NCBI RefSeq assembly: GCF_008974145.1
Contig: NZ_BJKP01000012.1
Coordinates: 1-64,000 of the forward strand
Reading direction: 5' to 3'
Source of the DNA: Microcystis aeruginosa NIES-4325
Lineage (GTDB): Bacteria > Cyanobacteriota > Cyanobacteriia > Cyanobacteriales > Microcystaceae
DNA: 64,000 nt
Each line of letters opens with the position of its first letter. Position 1 is the stretch's first letter. This document shows positions 17,357 to 25,984 of this stretch, in pieces. The translations under genes were made by a program, and so were the position numbers. The notes under the pieces are model-generated. The model was not told where the DNA came from. It did not search any database and worked only from the letters and a program-made list of their open reading frames with translations.

Positions 17357-18373
17357 CTAGACTCCGATTAAACTCTGCATGGCACGTCCCATATTAGCCG
17401 GTTTAAAAGCGGCCATGGCCGCGGTCGGTTCATAGCCGCAATGTACCATACAATCGGCACATTGAGGATTGCCACTGGCCTGACCGTAGTTATCCCAATT
17501 GGTTTCTTCTAAAAGTTCCCGAAAGCTTTTGTAATGTCCTTCGTTGAGCAGATAACAGGGTTTTTGCCATCCTAAAAGACTATAACTAGGACTACCCCAA
17601 GGAGTGCATTCATAGTCCTGTTCACCGATGAGAAAATCGAGAAAGAGAGGATTATGGTTAAAATTCCACTTTTTCTGACCTGATTTCCAAGGTGAGAGAA
17701 TTTCTCGGAATAAAGCTCTGGTTTGCTCCCGTTTTAAGAAACTATCTTGATCCGGGGCCCACTCATAACTATAACCGGGGGAAATCATCATACCATCGAT
17801 ACCCAAAGTAGCGAGAAAATCGAAAAATTCCTGCATTTCTCGCGGATCTGTGCCTTCAAAAACCGTGGTATTAGTAGTAACCCGAAAACCTCTCGCTTTC
17901 GCTGCTTTAATCCCTTGTACTGCCTTATCGAATACTCCCTCCCGATCCACACAGCGATCGTGATGTGCTTTTAACCCGTCCAGATGGACACTAAAGGTAA
18001 GATAGGGGGAAGGAGTAAATTTATCTAGGCTTTTTTCCAATAACAGGGCATTGGTGCAGAGATAGACGAATTTTTTTCTGTCCACTAACCCCTTGACAAT
18101 TTCATCAATTTGTGGATGTAAAAGCGGCTCGCCCCCGGGGATGGAAACCACGGGAACCCCGCATTCTTCCACCGCTGCGAAACATTCTGCTGGGGTAAGA
18201 TGATTGCGGAGGATTTCTGGAGGATGTTGAATCTTACCGCAGCCAGTACAGGCTAAATTACAGCGAAATAGCGGTTCTAGCATTAAAACTAAAGGAAAAC
18301 GCTTTTTTCCTGCTAGACGCTGTTTCAAGATATAGGAAGCAACCACTAAAGCTTGTTGTAGTTGGACAGCCAT
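17357..18373 (-). CDS. hpnH: Adenosyl-hopene transferase HpnH (radical SAM)
   Basis: The start is set at the ATG at 18373 ([16 protein letters not shown]), the usual HpnH N-terminus, rather than 27 codons upstream; 338 residues. The radical-SAM cluster motif CNLACTGC gives Cys38, Cys42 and Cys45. [11 protein letters not shown] binds SAM, and the C-terminal half has [12 protein letters not shown] as in family members. HpnH joins a 5'-deoxyadenosyl group to hopene, the first step to C35 hopanoids of cyanobacterial membranes. No other hpn gene is in the window. It converges with the DICT gene (2-bp gap). Confidence 0.9.
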   Translation of the reverse strand: MAVQLQQALVVASYILKQRLAGKKRFPLVLMLEPLFRCNLACTGCGKIQHPPEILRNHLTPAECFAAVEECGVPVVSIPGGEPLLHPQIDEIVKGLVDRKKFVYLCTNALLLEKSLDKFTPSPYLTFSVHLDGLKAHHDRCVDREGVFDKAVQGIKAAKARGFRVTTNTTVFEGTDPREMQEFFDFLATLGIDGMMISPGYSYEWAPDQDSFLKREQTRALFREILSPWKSGQKKWNFNHNPLFLDFLIGEQDYECTPWGSPSYSLLGWQKPCYLLNEGHYKSFRELLEETNWDNYGQASGNPQCADCMVHCGYEPTAAMAAFKPANMGRAMQSLIGV

Positions 18374-18671
18374 TTTTTGCTCACACCAATAGGATTTTAA
18401 GTCATTATAGACTGTTAGCAGGGCATCAAGGCATAGGAGCCTAGAAGATGGCAAGATAAATAAAAGCTGAGGGCTTTTTTGGCTGTTTACTTGATTATCG
18501 GATAGATTAAACCCCTTGCCTGATTAAGTCCTATCAGTGATCAGTCTTTTTAGCTATCAGCTTTTATTTATCCCACTTAATGAGCCATTATCACCTTGAT
18601 CCAGCTAATGGCTCCAAGACTACTGACTCCTAACCTTAACGACAATTTTTGATTTTTACCAGAGGTCTATT
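18374..18671. other. Intergenic region between divergent genes
   Basis: 298 bp. It contains a tatcagtgatcag repeat fragment (about 18530-18545) and a probable RBS-like AGAGG (18661-18665) before the next ATG. No gene recognised. Confidence 0.45.
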
Positions 18672-19271
18672 ATGAGTTCTTTAGGCGATCGCTTTAAGAA
18701 ATTTGCGGGTAAAACTCGCTATGTGGTCTGTCGCTTATTTTTGCATCTCTACGGCCAAGAAATCGCACCCCTGATCGGTATTCTTAATCGTACCGGCCGG
18801 GATGCGATCGATTCCGAAGGCGATTTAGAGGTCATGGGAGAGGGTTTAGTAGAAATTTGTCAAAATCTGCTGCAGATGAACCTCTATTGGTTTTCTGTAG
18901 CTAATGAGGGCGATGTTTTTTGGAATGAGGGGGAAGCGGGAGACTACGTTAACGAACTGTTTACCGATTCTGCAGCCAGATATCTAAGTGAATCGGTGTC
19001 TCCGGACGTGGGGGAAAAAGAACCCTTAACTTTACCCGTCACCGATAACTTAGTTGTTATGATCACAATAGCATTCGAGGGTGAGAGTGCTGCTTTAGAA
19101 ACTAGCCTAGCCGATCGAGAGGCCCTAGAAGATGGTTTAAAATCAATAATTAACCTCCACTACCAAGGTCGGCTGCGGGCAATTCAGGTACATTTTTCTC
19201 CTGCTCAATTGGGAGATGAATTAACCAATGAGCAACTATTACTCAATTTCCCAGAATTGCTGCCTTTATAG
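18672..19271 (+). CDS. Conserved-type cyanobacterial protein of unknown function
   Basis: A 199-residue acidic protein, start MSSLGDRFKKFAGKTRYVVC with an AGAGG RBS 6 nt upstream. The N-terminus is basic and helical. The C-terminal part has alternating strands (LVVMITIAFEG, LRAIQVHFSPAQLG) reminiscent of DUF1517-type proteins, which I cannot confirm. No TM segment or signal. It ends 16 nt before the lipoprotein start, so the two are probably co-transcribed. Confidence 0.6.
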   Translation: MSSLGDRFKKFAGKTRYVVCRLFLHLYGQEIAPLIGILNRTGRDAIDSEGDLEVMGEGLVEICQNLLQMNLYWFSVANEGDVFWNEGEAGDYVNELFTDSAARYLSESVSPDVGEKEPLTLPVTDNLVVMITIAFEGESAALETSLADREALEDGLKSIINLHYQGRLRAIQVHFSPAQLGDELTNEQLLLNFPELLPL

Positions 19272-19287
19272 TCTTAATTTTGCCCTT

Positions 19288-20160
19288 ATGCTGCGCCAAG
19301 TAACGACAATCTTTTTAATTCTTACCCTTTGTTACACAACGGTGGCCTGTGGTTCCTCGTCAAATCAAACTCAGTCACCGTCAGCTAATAACAGTAGTGT
19401 AAGACAAGAATCCAATCAGGTTAGTAGCGGTCGCTACGAGGTACAACAAGCTACCTACGATGATGGAGATGGCACTTATACCCTAATGCTGTTAAACACC
19501 CCTGGGGGAACTTCTCCCCTCTTTCGCACCACTAACCTGCAAATGGCTAGATTAAGCGATGAAGCTATCGCTAAAGGGGAAAAAACCGCGGTGGAAATCA
19601 ACGGCGATCAGGCTACCCTGTACATGACCGAAGATTTTAAAATTGAGTATGTCCATAATGTCACGGAAGTGCGGAACAATCCCCAAACTGGACAACAGGA
19701 AACCGTGGTGATTCGACAAGAATCGAGTTTTTGGAGTCCTTTTTTTGGTGCTGTTGCTGGTCAAGCTTTGGGTAGTTTGCTTTTTCGTCCTCAATACTAC
19801 GTTCCTCCCCTCTATACTCCGGGTGGTGTGATGACCGGTTTTGGTGGTTACGGTTCCACCTATAATCAGGCAGTAGATCAATACCAGACTAAACATAATA
19901 GCCCACCTCCGGCAGTCAAAAATCAGCAAACTCTCCGTTCTACCGGCAATTTACGTCGTTATCCTAGCAATACTCCCTCTAGTCCCAATCGCAGTACCAC
20001 CACCACCACAAAACCCAGTGGTTCCGGTTATGGTTCCAGTACCCTGAAGAATTCGGGTAAATCTGATAATGTCAAACGTTCTCCTAGTTTCGGTTCCTCC
20101 GGTTCCCGTCGTACCCCTACTCGCAGTGGTTTTGGCAGCAGCAGACGCGGCCGACGTTAG
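19288..20160 (+). CDS. Putative lipoprotein with Ser/Gly/Arg-rich tail
   Basis: The ATG at 19288 gives a signal peptide (MLRQVTTIFLILTLCYTTVAC) with a lipobox-like TVAC/G, whereas the longer frame lacks one. Mature residues have a soluble domain (ADGD-type repeats around YDDGDGTYTLML), then FFGAVAGQALGSLLFRPQYYV. About 100 C-terminal residues are rich in Ser, Gly, Thr, Pro and Arg and end SSRRGRR. Such tails occur on envelope proteins. Function unknown. It lies 16 nt after the preceding gene. Confidence 0.62.
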   Translation: MLRQVTTIFLILTLCYTTVACGSSSNQTQSPSANNSSVRQESNQVSSGRYEVQQATYDDGDGTYTLMLLNTPGGTSPLFRTTNLQMARLSDEAIAKGEKTAVEINGDQATLYMTEDFKIEYVHNVTEVRNNPQTGQQETVVIRQESSFWSPFFGAVAGQALGSLLFRPQYYVPPLYTPGGVMTGFGGYGSTYNQAVDQYQTKHNSPPPAVKNQQTLRSTGNLRRYPSNTPSSPNRSTTTTTKPSGSGYGSSTLKNSGKSDNVKRSPSFGSSGSRRTPTRSGFGSSRRGRR

Positions 20161-20226
20161 CAGGATTTGACTGGAGTGGTGGAAGATTAACCCTGTCTTC
20201 CCCACCTCAGACATTGGAGATGACAA

Positions 20227-20742
20227 CTACTTAGAAGCAACCATTTTGCGAATTTCCGAATAGAAAACCGTCTGGCGATCGCCAGACGCTGACTGGATAA
20301 TACTGGTACGCAATCTCAGATTAGGACTAGCAAACCAGATTCTTTCCTCGATACGATGGTGATTGTCCTCGATGGTCAAAGTTAAAGCTTGATCGCTTCT
20401 GAGATGATATTCTCCCAGCGATGCCGATTTACCGTCCGATGTGATCAATTTTCCTTGCCAAGCATTCTGTGAGGGTAGCCAAACTAAATAGCTAGAACCG
20501 ATTTTTTTCGGTTGTCCATAGTCCACAGAATTATCCCAAGTCGCTTTCCATCCCCCTAGACTGGTGTGGGACTGACAGTTATTTTCTAAACATAATTGCA
20601 CCACATCGGCGGCATCGGCAGCCAGCAAATCGATGGTGATTTCTGCTTTATTATTGGCAACTTTTTGGGCGGCTAATTGATAACTGGTGCGCTGGGAAAA
20701 CCATTTACCCGCACAGAGATTAATAAATTCTTGAATGTCCAT
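20227..20742 (-). CDS. cpcU: CpcS/CpeS-family phycobiliprotein lyase (CpcU-like)
   Basis: A 171-residue protein starting MDIQEFINLCAGKWFSQRTS, the diagnostic CpcS/CpcU N-terminus. A lipocalin-like beta-barrel follows, with LTIEDNHHRIEERIWFASPN and a closing FYSEIRKM. These lyases attach phycocyanobilin to Cys-84 of phycobiliproteins. CpcS and CpcU work as a pair in some species; which of the two this is cannot be fixed here. It lies next to the NblB/CpcE-like HEAT gene on the same strand, 61 bp apart, so both may act on the phycobilisome. Confidence 0.8.
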   Translation of the reverse strand: MDIQEFINLCAGKWFSQRTSYQLAAQKVANNKAEITIDLLAADAADVVQLCLENNCQSHTSLGGWKATWDNSVDYGQPKKIGSSYLVWLPSQNAWQGKLITSDGKSASLGEYHLRSDQALTLTIEDNHHRIEERIWFASPNLRLRTSIIQSASGDRQTVFYSEIRKMVASK

Positions 20743-20803
20743 GAATGGCTGTAGGCAAAGATCGATCGCTCTGGAAGACTAGATTATTTATTCTATCCTA
20801 TCC

Positions 20804-21472
20804 CTAGACGTTGGCCAATTTTTGCAAGGATAAACGGGCAGCTTCGCGCACTTGTGGATGTTCGTCCTTGACCAAAAATTTTAAGGCTGCGATCGTTTTT
20901 TCCGCCGGAAGATGACCTAAAGCTTCCGCTAATCGCTGCCGGATTAACCAGTCATCGGAGTTAACAAAGGTTAAAAGCTTCTCGACGGTTTCCACTGCTT
21001 TGATTTCGCCAAGGGCGGCAATAGCGGCCTGTTGAATAACCGCTTCGTTACTATCGAGAGCCGATAATAACACCTGTTTAGCCCGAATATCGCGCAAATT
21101 GCCCAAAGCGACGGCAGCACTGAAGCGGACTAACCATTGCGTGTCTTCGTAAAAAGCCCGTTGTAGGGGTTCAAAAGCGCGAATATCTTCTAAATAACCT
21201 AAAGCCCCCGCAGCATCGGCGCGAATGCCATAATCGGCATCATTGGCTAACAATTCCACCAGGATAGGAAAGCATTCCTCGGTTTGTTTGACCCCCAAAG
21301 CAAAGACAGCCATCGATCGCACCGGCAGCATTTCATCATAAAGGACTTTTTTGATCAAGGGTACAGCTTCCTCCGGGGTCACTTCGCGCAGGGATGCCAA
21401 GGCCAGCAGACGGTCTTTAGAGTTGCTGCTTTCTAGCTGGAGGGCAATCGCTTCTATATCAGGCTTACTCAT
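20804..21472 (-). CDS. HEAT-repeat protein, NblB/CpcE-like
   Basis: The ATG at 21472 (MSKPDIEAIALQLESS) is preferred to a TTG at 21481; 222 residues. The protein consists of about six HEAT/PBS-lyase repeats (VRSMAVFALGVKQTEE, IRADAAGALGYLEDIRA, VRFSAAVALGNLRDIRA, IRQRLAEALGHLPAEK, VREAARLSLQKL). The family includes NblB (phycobilisome disassembly) and CpcE/F lyases. Being next to a CpcS/U lyase supports a phycobilisome role. Its 5' end and upstream 37 bp are duplicated at 23653-23689. Confidence 0.78.
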   Translation of the reverse strand: MSKPDIEAIALQLESSNSKDRLLALASLREVTPEEAVPLIKKVLYDEMLPVRSMAVFALGVKQTEECFPILVELLANDADYGIRADAAGALGYLEDIRAFEPLQRAFYEDTQWLVRFSAAVALGNLRDIRAKQVLLSALDSNEAVIQQAAIAALGEIKAVETVEKLLTFVNSDDWLIRQRLAEALGHLPAEKTIAALKFLVKDEHPQVREAARLSLQKLANV

Positions 21473-21504
21473 TTTTGTCAACTACTTGTAATATTTCTTT
21501 AATT
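21468..21504. repeat. Left copy of a 37-bp direct repeat flanking the PEP-CTERM gene
   Basis: Covers the start codon and upstream region of the HEAT gene (ctcatttttgtcaa then c then tacttgtaatatttctttaa). It matches 23653-23689 at 36 of 37 positions, same orientation. Confidence 0.85.
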
Positions 21505-21867
21505 CTAACGCAATTCTTGGCAATTCAGAAACGAGAGTGGGGAAAGTAGTTATCCTCTTGGGGAGATTTTATGTCTTCCGCGTAACATCTGAGTAATTTT
21601 TTTTGAGCTAAAGTTACCCAAAAATCCCGATTAAAAATCAAAAATATGGACAATTATTCCCAGTAAAAATTTTAATGTCCAAGTTTTTTCTGGTATCAAA
21701 AATGTTCTCAATGGTATTTTCTAAAATAAAAGTTTTTGGGGGATGTAAAAATATATAAAGATGTGCTTAATCTCGGTTCAAAGATAGATTGATTAGGATA
21801 AATTGAATTATGTGGTTGACTTAACGACATGAACCAACTCATCTATAAAGAAAGAGGAAAAACACAA
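21505..21867. other. AT-rich upstream region of the PEP-CTERM gene
   Basis: Between divergent genes. The part 21600-21820 is AT-rich and contains the probable 5' leader. An AGAGG RBS lies about 10 nt before the ATG at 21868, favouring this start over the in-frame ATG at 21829. No other gene seen. Confidence 0.45.
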
Positions 21868-23574
21868 ATGTCAATAAATAACCTAGTAAAAATTTCTTCC
21901 ACTGTTGTTTTACTTTTGGGAACGATAGGAACAACAACAGCAACAGCATCCAGCATATTTAGCTTCACCACGGTTGCTAATAATGGGGATCTCATACCTG
22001 ATTCAAATCGAAATTTTAATAGTTATAACCAGCCCTCTGTCAATAGTGATGGATTGGTAGTATTTCGCGCCCGCAGTCAAGGAGGGCAAGGACAACCGAT
22101 CACAGGAATTTTCACCAGAGATATGGCTGATTTAGTCAATCCTGGCCCAATTTTCTCCCTGACAACTCGTGGGAGCATTGTTCCCAATCCCAATAATACA
22201 GGAGCAATTTTCAACGAATTCCCTTCCTTTCCGCGCATCGATATCAACTCCGATACTGCTGCTACTAGAGGACAATCGCGGCCGGTTTGGGAATTTTCCC
22301 TTAACGGAGTTGACACTAGAGTTGGTACGGCGGGTATTTATACTAATCCCAACGGTCAGCTAATCACCGGGGCCAGTCAATTGGGGAATGTACCCGGGTT
22401 TGAATACTTTCAAGTACCCGGTGCGCCCACTCAAACCCGATTCGATCAGTTTCCCGGCGCGCCCTCGCCAACGAATGGCAATATCATCGTTTTTAAAGGT
22501 AATTGGACGGATTTAACTGCCCCTGTAGGAGAGCAAAGTAGAACAGGGGTTTACTTCCGTGATCTGGTGGCCAATGGTGGCAATGCCCCCGTACAATTAA
22601 TCGCCGATAGCAATACTCTCATTCCTGGCGAAGTTGTCAAATTTGGTTCTACCGCTCCTCCAAGTGCCGCCGGCGGAAAGGCGGTTTTTCTCGGAGTCGA
22701 TAATGAAGGAAGTCCCACTGTTGGCGGTATTTATTTATCTTCTCTCCTGAACAACCCAACGGAACTGGAAAATGTGGTCAGTATCGGTGGTTTATCAAGT
22801 ATAGTTGGCCCCGGGGGACTAAAAGCGATTGGCGAGGCTCTCTCTTTTGATGGCAGAAATGTTTCCTACTGGGGGGCTTGGGGGACAGAAACCTTCTCCC
22901 AGATTGTTTCCTGTCCAGAGGAAGGTAATCCAGAACTGCTAAATTTTTGTTTAGGGGAGTCTAACAACCCCAACAATCCTAACGCGATCGGTAATGGTCA
23001 ATTTAAATTTGAGATTCTCAGCAATCAAGGCTTTTTTGTTACCGATACTGAAACTCTGGAAACTCGCTTAATCGCTCAAACTGGCCCTGAGTTTGTTACC
23101 TTTCTCTCTTGGAATTTTTCGGGACGCGCCCCCGGAGAAGAAGAGGAAGGTGAATTAGCGCGCTGGCGCAGCGCCGCTTTTGTGGCTGTGGACGGTTTCA
23201 ATACCTTATTTAAAGCTACGAAGGGTTCAATCGATAATCTGGGATTTTTGCAACCCTTATCCGATGGTATCTATCTTCAACTTGGTGACGGCACTCCCAT
23301 CGTGACTATTGCCGAAACGGGAATGGATGGCTCGGTATTAGACCCCGAAGCGGCGGGTTTGCCCATTACTTCTCTCGGTATCGAACGGGATGGTCTTCGT
23401 AATGGTTGGCTGACGCTCGCTGCTAGTATGGCTAACGACGAAGATAGTTGGGCTGGGGTTTACATAACTCGGACATCTACAGTTCCCGAACCTTCCAATC
23501 TTTCTGCCCTTATTGGTGCTGGTGTCGCTATTGGTGTCGGTTCCTTGCTCAAGCGCAAATTCAACCGCAAATAA
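21868..23574 (+). CDS. PEP-CTERM sorting-signal protein, secreted
   Basis: 568 residues from the ATG at 21868. An N-terminal signal peptide (NLVKISSTVVLLLGTIGTTT, then ATASS) is followed by a beta-rich extracellular region of repeated FTTVANNGDLIPD / FRARSQGGQGQPITGIF-like units. The C-terminus is a PEP-CTERM signal: VPEPSNLSALI, a hydrophobic span and basic KRKFNRK. The family is sorted by exosortase and tied to exopolysaccharide. Substrate or ligand unknown. Flanked by 37-bp direct repeats. Confidence 0.82.
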   Translation: MSINNLVKISSTVVLLLGTIGTTTATASSIFSFTTVANNGDLIPDSNRNFNSYNQPSVNSDGLVVFRARSQGGQGQPITGIFTRDMADLVNPGPIFSLTTRGSIVPNPNNTGAIFNEFPSFPRIDINSDTAATRGQSRPVWEFSLNGVDTRVGTAGIYTNPNGQLITGASQLGNVPGFEYFQVPGAPTQTRFDQFPGAPSPTNGNIIVFKGNWTDLTAPVGEQSRTGVYFRDLVANGGNAPVQLIADSNTLIPGEVVKFGSTAPPSAAGGKAVFLGVDNEGSPTVGGIYLSSLLNNPTELENVVSIGGLSSIVGPGGLKAIGEALSFDGRNVSYWGAWGTETFSQIVSCPEEGNPELLNFCLGESNNPNNPNAIGNGQFKFEILSNQGFFVTDTETLETRLIAQTGPEFVTFLSWNFSGRAPGEEEEGELARWRSAAFVAVDGFNTLFKATKGSIDNLGFLQPLSDGIYLQLGDGTPIVTIAETGMDGSVLDPEAAGLPITSLGIERDGLRNGWLTLAASMANDEDSWAGVYITRTSTVPEPSNLSALIGAGVAIGVGSLLKRKFNRK

Positions 23575-23914
23575 AAACTCGGCTAAAGCAGGGAAACGCT
23601 CCTGAGAATTAGATCCGTCTAGCTGTAAGGAGATGTTTCCCTATCGTGTCTGCTCATTTTTGTCAATTACTTGTAATATTTCTTTAATTAATTCTCAGGC
23701 AATTGTTTCTAAGTCAGCAGCCCTGGTAGACTGAAACAGCTAATTTCTGTGTGTTACAGTGTTTCTCCTAAAGATGAAGTGTAACCTAATTTGGTATCGA
23801 AGACCGACTCCCGAAAACGAAAACTTCCTACCTGATCATTAAGATAACTGCTATCAACAGGTTTGGGATCTTGCTTGAGAAAAATTAATTTTTGCTGTCG
23901 GAATGTTCAATTTG
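23575..23914. other. Intergenic region with repeat relics
   Basis: 340 bp between convergent genes. It holds the right copy of the 37-bp direct repeat and, at about 23797-23856, a diverged relative of the 66-bp repeat found in tandem at 55526-55657 (gaccgactcccgaaaacgaa, acctgatcattaagataact). No gene seen. Confidence 0.55.
23653..23689. repeat. Right copy of the 37-bp direct repeat
   Basis: Copy of the HEAT-gene 5' end/upstream sequence, one mismatch in 37. The sequence diverges after ctttaatt, although a ggcaatt remnant continues on both sides. Confidence 0.85.
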
Positions 23915-24718
23915 CTATAACTTCGGTTGACGGAATTGATAAACATCAGCGATCGCCTGTACCCAACCATTAGCAACGGATTCTAATAATCGATCGCCTT
24001 TTGCTTTACTTGCATTAGTAGCATCTCCCATCACTCCACTTTTAGTTAATTCCTTAGTTAACCAAGCAAAGGGTAATTTTCCTTCCATAGTTAACAAACT
24101 ATTTTCTGGCAAACCTTGGGGATATTCTCGGACGGCGCGCTCAATTTTTACCTGTTCTGGCAGTAATGATAACATAATGCTAGTTTCCACATCTCCTGCG
24201 TGAATACCGTATTCTAATTCATATTCCGAGAATAATTCAGCTGCGTTGTGGGGAACTCGCCAAGTGAAAAAAGGAAATACTAAAAAATCGGGATATTGTT
24301 GATGAATATCCCTAGCGGCAATTTCCATAACTTGCGGTTGTCCGCCGTGAGAGTTCATTAATACTAACTTGCGAAAACCCGAACGATAGAGACTTTCAGC
24401 TATATCTTGAATGAGGGTTAATAAGGTGGCTGCCGAGAGGGTAATCGTGCCAGGGAAAGACCAATGTTCGTTAGATTTTCCGTAGTAGAGACAGGGTAAA
24501 GCAAAGGCAGGAATATTATCATCTAACTTCTCGAAAGCTTTGCCTAAAACCCCTAAACTAATGGCAGCATCGACGGCAATAGGGAGATGGGGTCCGTGTT
24601 GTTCGATCGCACCGATGGGCTGAATAATTACCACATTTTCCTTATCTGGCATTGAATCTATATCAGTCCAAGTAAGATAGGGAAAATAACGATGAGGGGG
24701 AATAAAACCGTGCATCAT
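23915..24718 (-). CDS. Creatininase-family amidohydrolase
   Basis: A 267-residue protein with the creatininase/FAPy-deformylase signatures: IQPIGAIEQHGPHLPIAVDA (metal-binding E-x-H-G-P-H-L-P), NEHWSFPGTITLSA, VLMNSHGGQPQVM and AGDVETSIMLSL. In this family two metal ions hydrolyse cyclic amides such as creatinine, or act on formamidopyrimidine riboflavin intermediates; the substrate is not determinable. Upstream lies the selO-tail relic that marks the island edge. Confidence 0.85.
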   Translation of the reverse strand: MMHGFIPPHRYFPYLTWTDIDSMPDKENVVIIQPIGAIEQHGPHLPIAVDAAISLGVLGKAFEKLDDNIPAFALPCLYYGKSNEHWSFPGTITLSAATLLTLIQDIAESLYRSGFRKLVLMNSHGGQPQVMEIAARDIHQQYPDFLVFPFFTWRVPHNAAELFSEYELEYGIHAGDVETSIMLSLLPEQVKIERAVREYPQGLPENSLLTMEGKLPFAWLTKELTKSGVMGDATNASKAKGDRLLESVANGWVQAIADVYQFRQPKL

Positions 24719-24755
24719 AATTTTATTGGGGGTGAGGGATTAGGGTTAGGGGAAA

Positions 24756-24836
24756 AATTACTGTTTATTTGGTAATTTTATCACTAATTCTTGGCAAGGC
24801 TGCCAATCGTCTTTATAGGTAATGGCTTGTCAAAAC
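24756..24836 (-). pseudogene. Duplicated 3' end of selO (island left boundary)
   Basis: The 81 bp match 35765-35845, the end of the intact selO gene, with 9 mismatches in the same orientation. Translated on the minus strand it reads [18 protein letters not shown] then PNKQ-stop, against [18 protein letters not shown] then QNRQ-stop in intact selO. Frame and stop are thus retained although no 5' part exists. It marks a direct repeat bounding the ~11 kb island. Confidence 0.85.
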
Positions 24837-24967
24837 TAATCCCCATAGCAACAAAACCTGTTTCATTAATTATAATCTGCAATATCGTCGGGCAAAACAC
24901 CAGGGGTGACTTGTTTTTTTACCCTTGTTACTGATCATCTTTAAGCCTTTTTTTAAGTATTGTTGTT
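24837..24967. other. Unassigned sequence inside the island edge
   Basis: 131 bp between the selO tail relic and the DUF2283-module relic. On the minus strand a short open stretch reads VTPGVLPDDIADYN-stop, which could be the end of another small gene, but no start is visible. Confidence 0.3.
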
Positions 24968-25079
24968 TTGATTTTTTCGCGGTGGTTGCCAAAAGACGGT
25001 TAACAATTCCATTTCGGGTTCGTAGTAGATTGTTACTTGTGCCATAGGGTTTCTCCTTCTTTGATTGCATCAGTTTGGT
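24968..25079 (-). pseudogene. Relic of the toxin-like/DUF2283 gene junction
   Basis: Near-copy of about 25618-25729: it carries the end of the upstream small gene (aaggagaaaccctatggcac in minus sense) and the first ~20 codons of a DUF2283 gene (MAQVTIYYEPEMELLTVFW-like), after which the frame is lost. It shows that this two-gene module existed twice and that one copy decayed. Confidence 0.75.
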
Positions 25080-25085
25080 AAATCA

Positions 25086-25214
25086 TAAGCTAAGACGCAT
25101 TTAAAGCACTTATTCTTAAGATTAGCCGAATCTCCCCCAATCCCTTTACTGTTGCCTCTTGCCTCTTGCCTCTTGCCTCGTCTCAACAAGCAATTTAAAT
25201 GCGCGGGCAGCTTA
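25086..25214. mobile_element. 129-bp MITE-like element, copy 1
   Basis: Imperfect terminal inverted repeats (TAAGCTAAGACGCATTTAAA at the left; the right end reads TAAGCTGCCCGCGCATTTAA in reverse complement). The centre has ctcttgc repeated three times. A second copy lies at 63327-63480. It abuts the DUF2283 stop codon; TCA occurs on both sides and may be a 3-bp target duplication. It has no coding capacity. Confidence 0.75.
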
Positions 25215-25427
25215 TCAGGATGCGATCGCCGCTTGAGCAATCATATAGTCAATGGCTTGCGGGTTATCAATCCGTTTGGGAGTCTGAAGAATTTCGATGC
25301 CAACGACATTTCGGTTAGAGTCAAAGTCCAGGATAATGCCGGGGGTTTCTTCATCACTCTCGTCAATCTCCACATCCTTGAGGGTAATCCGAATCACATC
25401 TACTTCGGGGTCATATTTGATTTTCAT
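25215..25427 (-). CDS. DUF2283-family small protein, copy 1
   Basis: 70 residues from the ATG at 25427 (MKIKYDPEVDVIRITLKDVE), preceded by a strong GGAGG RBS. The family pattern is K-x-x-Y-D-P-E-x-D, a strand, then PGIILDFDSNRNVVGIEIL. DUF2283 proteins are often partners of small RelE/BrnT-fold toxin-like proteins (family knowledge), so an antitoxin-like role is possible but unproven. It ends directly at a MITE, 36 bp downstream of the second DUF2283 gene. Confidence 0.75.
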   Translation of the reverse strand: MKIKYDPEVDVIRITLKDVEIDESDEETPGIILDFDSNRNVVGIEILQTPKRIDNPQAIDYMIAQAAIAS

Positions 25428-25463
25428 GGGTTCCTCCAATGTTTTTTAATTTCGAGGACGCGA

Positions 25464-25691
25464 TCATAATATTGCTGCCTGCCGACCTATTTCGACGCTG
25501 ACAGTATCAAAACGGTTATCGCTAGGACGATAGGATAAAAGTTCCATGCCAATGGGTTCGCCTGTTGTTTCATCTTTAATTAAAATCACGCCATCACCCA
25601 GTTCTGTGGCAATTTGATTTTTTCGCGGAGGTTGCCAGAAAACGGTTAACAATTCCATTTCGGGTTCGTAGTAGATTTTTACCTGTGCCAT
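25464..25691 (-). CDS. DUF2283-family small protein, copy 2
   Basis: The ATG at 25691 (MAQVKIYYEPEMELLTVFWQ) is used instead of a longer frame; 75 residues. The pattern is GDGVILIKDETTGEPIGMELL as in DUF2283. The start overlaps the end of the upstream toxin-like gene by 13 bp, typical of toxin-antitoxin-style coupling. A decayed copy of its 5' part lies at 24968-25079. Confidence 0.75.
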   Translation of the reverse strand: MAQVKIYYEPEMELLTVFWQPPRKNQIATELGDGVILIKDETTGEPIGMELLSYRPSDNRFDTVSVEIGRQAAIL

Positions 25692-25984
25692 AGGGTTTCT
25701 CCTTCTTTGATTGCATCGGTTTGATAGGCTGTGATTAGAAATCCATCTCCATTTAAGCGTCGGGCGACGGCAACGACCCATCGCTTTTCCTTCAAAGTTA
25801 GGTAAAATAGCAACAGGTTTGGATCGCGGCTACTGCGACGAATTTCATCGGGACTGTTCAGCGCTTGTCTGACTTCGGCTTCGAGGTCGGCAATGTCTGG
25901 ATGTTTGACGATTAGTTTTTGCCAATATTCTTCTGAGGTACGGACGGTGAAGTTGAGGGGAGTAAGGACTTCAAATTTACTCAT
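25679..25984 (-). CDS. Small toxin-like protein (BrnT/DUF4258/PBECR-type fold suspected)
   Basis: 101 residues. The pattern EEYWQKLIVKHPDIADLEAE, SPDEIRRSSRDPNLLLFY, KRWVVAVARRLNGDGFLITA then YQTDAIKEG resembles small RNase-fold families paired with DUF2283; the exact family is uncertain. Its ATG (25984-25982) overlaps the TGA of the methyltransferase-tail relic, so it would be translationally coupled to that tail. The next gene, DUF2283, overlaps its end by 13 bp. Confidence 0.65.
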   Translation of the reverse strand: MSKFEVLTPLNFTVRTSEEYWQKLIVKHPDIADLEAEVRQALNSPDEIRRSSRDPNLLLFYLTLKEKRWVVAVARRLNGDGFLITAYQTDAIKEGETLWHR

